Source: Chloroflexota bacterium
Lineage (GTDB): Bacteria > Chloroflexota > Dehalococcoidia > JACQUO01
DNA: 64,000 nucleotides
NCBI GenBank assembly: GCA_016210205.1
Contig: JACQUO010000023.1
Span: forward strand, 129,788 to 193,787
Reading direction: 5' to 3'
In this document: positions 60,767-64,000 of the stretch, one piece after another
Layout of the letters: every line of letters starts with the position of its first letter
Numbering within the stretch: position 1 is the stretch's first letter
The notes under the pieces: model-generated
Told to the model about the DNA's origin: nothing
Seen by the model: only the letters and a program-made list of their open reading frames with translations
The model's database searches: none
Made by a program: the position numbers and the translations under genes

Positions 60767-61303
60767 TTATTTCTCTGAGGAAGCCACTGCCAAGGGAGGG
60801 GAGGACACCAGGCCAAGCCGGCTGGTGGGCCAGAGAATGAGCCAGACCCGCCCCACAATGTCCTGCTGGGACACCGTGCCCCAGTGCCGGGAATCGGTGC
60901 TGTTGTTGCGGTTGTCCCCCATGAGGAAGTAATGATAGGGCTCAACCGTCACTTTTTCCAGGGGTTTTACGATGGCCTCGGGGAGGTAAGGCTCTTCCAG
61001 AGGCCTCCCGTTCAAATAGACCTTGCCCACCTTTATCTCAATGGTATCCCCCGGGCCGGCGATGACGCGTTTGATATAGGTGGCGTCGGAGGCGTTGGAC
61101 CACTTGGCGACGACCACCTCGCCCCGCTGGGGCAGCCCCAGCAGATAGGCTTGCTTGTTCACCAGGACCCAGCCGCCATTGGGGAAGTTGGGTTCAGAGC
61201 TGGCGCCCACCACTTCATAGACCTGTAGCACCGCCTGAAGGCTAATGTATATGACAACTGCGATGGCGATGATTTGCAGGACTTCTTTAACAGCACTCCG
61301 CAT
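60767..61303 (-). CDS. lepB: signal peptidase I
   Basis: Cleaves Sec and Tat signal peptides at the membrane. An N-terminal helix (EVLQIIAIAVVIYISLQAVL) anchors the protein; the Ser is in SSEPNFPNGGWVLVNK with V in place of the usual M after it (SEPN instead of SMxP), the Lys in ATYIKRVIAGPGDTIEI, and GDNRNNSTDSRHWG is box E. The first Lep box reads GASSEPNFPNG. The ATG at 61303 has no Shine-Dalgarno, but a TATAAT box is just upstream, so a leaderless mRNA is likely. The longer track start (61399) lies before that promoter. Confidence 0.93.
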   Translation of the reverse strand: MRSAVKEVLQIIAIAVVIYISLQAVLQVYEVVGASSEPNFPNGGWVLVNKQAYLLGLPQRGEVVVAKWSNASDATYIKRVIAGPGDTIEIKVGKVYLNGRPLEEPYLPEAIVKPLEKVTVEPYHYFLMGDNRNNSTDSRHWGTVSQQDIVGRVWLILWPTSRLGLVSSPPLAVASSEK

Positions 61304-61312
61304 GGTAAAACC

Positions 61313-61318
61313 ATTATA
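61313..61318 (-). promoter_or_regulatory. -10 box of lepB-pyrE, likely leaderless
   Basis: Minus strand TATAAT (61318..61313). The expected transcription start falls within about 3 nt of the lepB ATG at 61303. The -35 region is weak (TGGAAG). Confidence 0.55.
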
Positions 61319-61407
61319 GTGCAAATTCCAGGCTCCTTCCAGTATGGCCAGGCTGAAGCTTGAAACCAAACGAGCCCCCGATGAGAGATCGTTTAGCAAG
61401 CCTTACG

Positions 61408-61505
61408 ACCATCCCCTTGACCCCCCTTCCCGGTCAGGAAGGGGGAATCGAATGAAGCTGGGGGACACCCCAGACCCCCGACAAGGGGAGCATTGCCCCC
61501 TTGTA
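61408..61505 (+). repeat. dispersed GC-rich intergenic repeat, copy D
   Basis: Contains CATCCCCTTGACCCCCCTTC, a CCCGGTCAGGAAGGGGG hairpin, CTGGGGGACACCCCAGACCC and GACAAGGGGAGCATTGCCCC. Unlike the other copies it lies between divergent genes (lepB and the SIMPL gene). The surrounding gap 61304-61609 shows no other gene; a lone TATACT at 61575-61580 may be the -10 box of the next gene. Confidence 0.72.
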
Positions 61506-61609
61506 ACCCTCATTTCTAAACGCTCTACCCCCCGATGACCCCCAAAAGCCCTAACTTCATGACGGATTATTCGTTATACTAAGCGAAGACACCCGAGAGG
61601 AGGCACCCT

Positions 61610-62440
61610 ATGAATCCGAGACCCTGGCGTCTCTATCTGGGCCTGGCTTTGCTCTTGGCCCCCCTCCTAGCCGTCGCCTGCGCCCCTGCCACCACCCCCA
61701 CGCCGTCAACAGCTGTCCTGCCGGCCCCTCCTGGCAGGGCAGCCTCCGGTGTCCCTGCGGCAGGCTCCCTGGCAGCCCCGTATGGCTCCCCAGTATCCAG
61801 CTCCCAGCAGACAGGCTTGTGGGTGAGCGGCACTGGCCGGGCCACCACCAAGCCGGACATCGCCCTCCTGCAGTTGGGGGTGGAGGCCCGGGATAAGACG
61901 GTGGCGGCCGCCCAGGCCAGCGCCACCGGGGCCATGGCCAAGGTCATGGGCGTGCTCAAAGACCAGGGCGTGGCGGAGAAGGATCTCCGCACCACCCAGT
62001 TCTCCATCGAGCCCATCACCCGCTGGAATAAAGATAAGGAGCAGGCGGAAATCACCGGCTACCGGGTAAGCAATATGGTGAACGCCCGACTCCGGGCCCT
62101 GGACAAGGTGGGAGCCATCATCGACGCCGCCGCCGCCGCCGGGGGCGACCTCGTCCGCATCCAGGGCATCTCCTTCACCGTGGAGGACCCCACCCCCTAC
62201 GCCCAGGAGGCACGGGGCAAAGCGGTGCTGGAGGCCAAAGCCAAGGCGCAGCAAATCGCCGCCGCCGCCGGCATCGCCCTGGGCAAGCCCATCTACATCT
62301 CGGAGGGCAGCGTGAGCCTCCCCGTCCCCGCGCCCGCCATGCGGGCCCTGACGGCAGAGGGCATGGCCGCGGCCGTCCCCATCAGCCCGGGGGAGCTGGA
62401 GGTCACCGCGAGCATCCAGATGGTCTATAGCCTGGAGTAG
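61610..62440 (+). CDS. SIMPL (DUF541) domain lipoprotein
   Basis: A 276-residue exported lipoprotein. The signal peptide LYLGLALLLAPLLAVAC ends in a lipobox; a Pro/Ser/Ala linker follows, then a SIMPL domain (GLWVSGTGRATTKPDIALLQ, GYRVSNMVNARLRALDKVGA and EVTASIQMVYSLE). SIMPL proteins are widespread and of unsettled function; the E. coli relative YggE affects oxidative stress. ATG 61610 follows GAGGAGG. Confidence 0.9.
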   Translation: MNPRPWRLYLGLALLLAPLLAVACAPATTPTPSTAVLPAPPGRAASGVPAAGSLAAPYGSPVSSSQQTGLWVSGTGRATTKPDIALLQLGVEARDKTVAAAQASATGAMAKVMGVLKDQGVAEKDLRTTQFSIEPITRWNKDKEQAEITGYRVSNMVNARLRALDKVGAIIDAAAAAGGDLVRIQGISFTVEDPTPYAQEARGKAVLEAKAKAQQIAAAAGIALGKPIYISEGSVSLPVPAPAMRALTAEGMAAAVPISPGELEVTASIQMVYSLE

Positions 62441-62457
62441 CCCCCAAAGGCTCACCG

Positions 62458-62495
62458 AAAGCCAGCGGCTGAGCCCAGCGCCGCTGGCTTTTCTT
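62458..62495 (+). terminator. Rho-independent terminator after SIMPL gene
   Basis: AAAGCCAGCGGC / GCCGCTGGCTTTT stem with a 10-nt loop and TTTTCTT after it. Confidence 0.85.
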
Positions 62496-62498
62496 ACC

Positions 62499-62527
62499 TT
62501 GAATTGCCGCCTGCACCTTGATACAAT
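62499..62527 (+). promoter_or_regulatory. promoter for dcd-ribD
   Basis: TTGAAT (62499-62504), 17 bp, TACAAT (62522-62527), about 20 bp before the dcd start. Confidence 0.65.
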
Positions 62528-62548
62528 GGCCCAGGAAAGGGCGGGCAG

Positions 62549-63169
62549 ATGGTCTTAAGTGACCGCACCATCAAAGAGGAAATCGCCAAGAGCCGCATCG
62601 TCATTGAGCCTTATGACGAGAAGATGGTGCAGCCTGCCAGCGTAGATGTGCGCCTGGACCGTAAAATCCTGGTCTTCCGCAACTCCCGTCGCCCCTATAT
62701 CGATGTGCGCCAGGAGATGGACGACCTCACGGAGATAGTGGAAATTCCGGGGGACAACCCCTTCATCCTCCACCCCGGGGAGTTCGTCCTGGGCAGCACC
62801 CTGGAGTGCTTGACCCTGCCCGACGACCTGGTCTCCCGCCTGGAGGGCAAAAGCAGCCTGGGGCGGCTGGGGCTCCTGATTCACTCCACCGCCGGCTATG
62901 TGGACCCAGGCTGGAACGGCCACCTCACCCTGGAGCTCTCCAATGTGGCCAATCTGCCCATCACCCTCTATTACAGCATGAAAATCGGCCAGCTTTCCTT
63001 CCACCGCCTGAGCGCCCCTGCCGAGAACCCCTACGGGTCGCCGGCCCTGGGGAGCAAGTATCAGGGCCAGCGGGAGCCCACCGCCAGCCGCTACTTCCGG
63101 GACTATTCCAAGCCAGCCCCGCCCCAGGCTGGCCGCGCCGACAAAGGCCAAGGCCCCCGGCGGAAGTAG
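62549..63169 (+). CDS. dcd: dCTP deaminase
   Basis: Deaminates dCTP to dUTP on the way to d[14 protein letters not shown] at the N-terminus, [36 protein letters not shown] and [16 protein letters not shown] with the catalytic Glu are all family features. Length is 206 residues, with a short basic tail. ATG 62549 lies close to the promoter, with AAAGGGCGGG as a ribosome site. Confidence 0.94.
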   Translation: MVLSDRTIKEEIAKSRIVIEPYDEKMVQPASVDVRLDRKILVFRNSRRPYIDVRQEMDDLTEIVEIPGDNPFILHPGEFVLGSTLECLTLPDDLVSRLEGKSSLGRLGLLIHSTAGYVDPGWNGHLTLELSNVANLPITLYYSMKIGQLSFHRLSAPAENPYGSPALGSKYQGQREPTASRYFRDYSKPAPPQAGRADKGQGPRRK

Positions 63170-63171
63170 CG

Positions 63172-64000
63172 ATGCCGATGGACTACATGGCCCGCGCCCT
63201 GGCCCTGGCTCGCCAGGCCCTGGGCAATGTCAGCCCCAATCCGGCGGTGGGGGCCGTCATGGTCAGAGACGGCCAGGTCATCGGGGAGGGCTGCACCCAG
63301 CCCCCCGGGGGCGCCCACGCCGAGGTCATGGCCCTCAAGGCCGCCGGGCCAGCCGCGCGGGGGGCGGCCCTCTATGTGACCCTGGAGCCCTGCTGCCACA
63401 AGGGGCGCACCCCACCCTGCACCGGGGCCATCATCGCTGCGGGCCTGGGGGAGGTGCACCTGGCCGCCCTCGACCCCAACCCCCTGGTGAACGGCCGGGG
63501 GAAGGCGGAGCTCGAGACCGCGGGTATCCGCGTCCGGGTGGGGGAGCGGGAGGAGGAGGCCCAGGAACTCAACGAGGCCTTTTTTAAATACATCACCACG
63601 GGCCTGCCCTTCGTTACCGCCAAGTTCGCCGCCAGCCTGGACGGGAAAATCGCAACCAGAAGCAGGCAGTCCCAATGGCTCAGCGGCGAGGAGGCGAGGC
63701 GCTTCGGCCACCGCCTGCGCCAGATTTCCGACGCTGTCCTGGTGGGGGTGGAGACGGCGCTGGCCGATGACCCCCGCCTCACGGCGCGGCTGGGAGGCGA
63801 GGGACGGCAGCCCCTCCGAATCATCCTGGACAGCCAGGGACGCACCATGCCCAAGGCGCGCCTCTTTCGGGAGCCGGGCCCAGTGCTCATCGCCACTGCG
63901 GGCCCCATCCCCCTGCCACGCCGCCGCGCCCTGGAGAGCGTGGGGGCGGAGGTCGTGGCGCTCCCAGCGGAGGCCGGGCACGTGGCCCTTGCGACCCTCC
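63172..64000 (+). CDS. ribD: riboflavin biosynthesis protein RibD (partial, C-terminus outside window)
   Basis: Bifunctional diaminohydroxyphosphoribosylaminopyrimidine deaminase and reductase, two steps of riboflavin synthesis. The ORF opens MPMDYMARALALARQALGNV and has the zinc deaminase motifs GGAHAEVMAL and PCCHKGRTPPC (residues about 45-80). After about residue 145 comes the reductase domain (FVTAKFAASLDGKIAT, AVLVGVETALADDPRLTAR). It runs off the window after about 276 codons without a stop, so the track does not list it. It starts 2 bp after the dcd stop and is likely co-transcribed. Confidence 0.94.
   Translation, partial: MPMDYMARALALARQALGNVSPNPAVGAVMVRDGQVIGEGCTQPPGGAHAEVMALKAAGPAARGAALYVTLEPCCHKGRTPPCTGAIIAAGLGEVHLAALDPNPLVNGRGKAELETAGIRVRVGEREEEAQELNEAFFKYITTGLPFVTAKFAASLDGKIATRSRQSQWLSGEEARRFGHRLRQISDAVLVGVETALADDPRLTARLGGEGRQPLRIILDSQGRTMPKARLFREPGPVLIATAGPIPLPRRRALESVGAEVVALPAEAGHVALATL

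Noticed and set aside
62528-63172. FMN riboswitch controlling ribD
   Set aside because: ribD directly follows dcd with a 2-bp gap and there is no leader that could fold an RFN element.
1-64000. CRISPR arrays, complete IS elements, prophage or integrative elements
   Set aside because: No regularly spaced repeats, transposase, integrase or phage structural genes were seen; the only tRNA has no attachment-site duplication visible.

Overview
The window is about 64 kb of GC-rich bacterial DNA, densely packed with short operons on both strands. The gene set points to an anaerobic or microaerophilic Chloroflexota bacterium, most likely in or near the class Dehalococcoidia. This placement is an inference from gene content (2-oxoacid:ferredoxin oxidoreductase, tungsten AOR-type enzyme, several CaiB/BaiF CoA-transferases, PCYCGC protein, archease/RtcB, flavodiiron protein, lipoproteins with Thr/Pro linkers) and was not tested by phylogeny. 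No rRNA, CRISPR array, prophage or complete insertion sequence was seen. One tRNA gene, tRNA-Lys(TTT), is present.

Layout. 1-10.4 kb: NAD kinase (cut by the window edge) and tlyA on the minus strand, a UbiA/DPPR-synthase-like prenyltransferase, an AcuC/HDAC-like deacetylase coupled to a Mut7-C protein, a beta-carbonic-anhydrase-like protein, the archease-rtcB RNA-ligase pair, an HNH nuclease, and a regulator-korA-korB operon. 10.5-15 kb: a small zinc-ribbon protein, a MidA-type methyltransferase, a cytosolic HtrA protease, a flavodiiron protein and a superoxide dismutase. 15-21 kb: the glycine cleavage operon (gcvT-gcvH-gcvPA-gcvPB), split by two tandemly duplicated lipoprotein genes. 21-25.6 kb: a NarL-type two-component system followed by a Rieske/cytochrome b complex whose subunit IV is fused to a diheme cytochrome c. 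25.7-31 kb: four consecutive CaiB/BaiF CoA-transferases that fall into two pairs, each pair having one subunit with and one without the catalytic Asp. 31-41 kb: a YiiX-like hydrolase, a corrinoid methyltransferase-like protein, a potassium-channel-like membrane protein with an abnormal filter, a secreted repeat protein, an AOR-family oxidoreductase, a cytochrome c maturation cluster (TlpA/ResA-like, CcdA, CcmH) and an NYN-cold-shock fusion. 41-54 kb, minus strand: a ThDP enzyme, a LonB-type protease, lepA, a CCxHH membrane protein, an MFS-Dam methylase pair, and a GT2-radical SAM-DUF362 operon. 54-64 kb: glmS, two gene remnants (RHS and LuxR), a decaheme OmcA/MtrC-like lipoprotein cytochrome, a PCYCGC protein, tRNA-Lys, pyrE, lepB, a SIMPL-domain lipoprotein, dcd and the start of ribD.

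How the genes fit together. Several loci form a redox theme. The bc-type complex with its fused cytochrome c, the cytochrome c maturation genes and the decaheme lipoprotein could together move electrons from the quinone pool across the envelope to an external acceptor. KorAB and AOR are ferredoxin-linked 2-oxoacid and aldehyde oxidoreductases. The flavodiiron protein and SOD handle oxygen stress. The CoA-transferase pairs suggest activation of organic acids.

Sigma70-type promoters close to TTGACA-17/18-TATAAT can be read upstream of many operons, and at two genes (tlyA and lepB) the -10 box is so close to the start that a leaderless transcript is likely. A GC-rich dispersed intergenic repeat containing GGGGACACCCC occurs four times in the same orientation, three of them between convergent genes.
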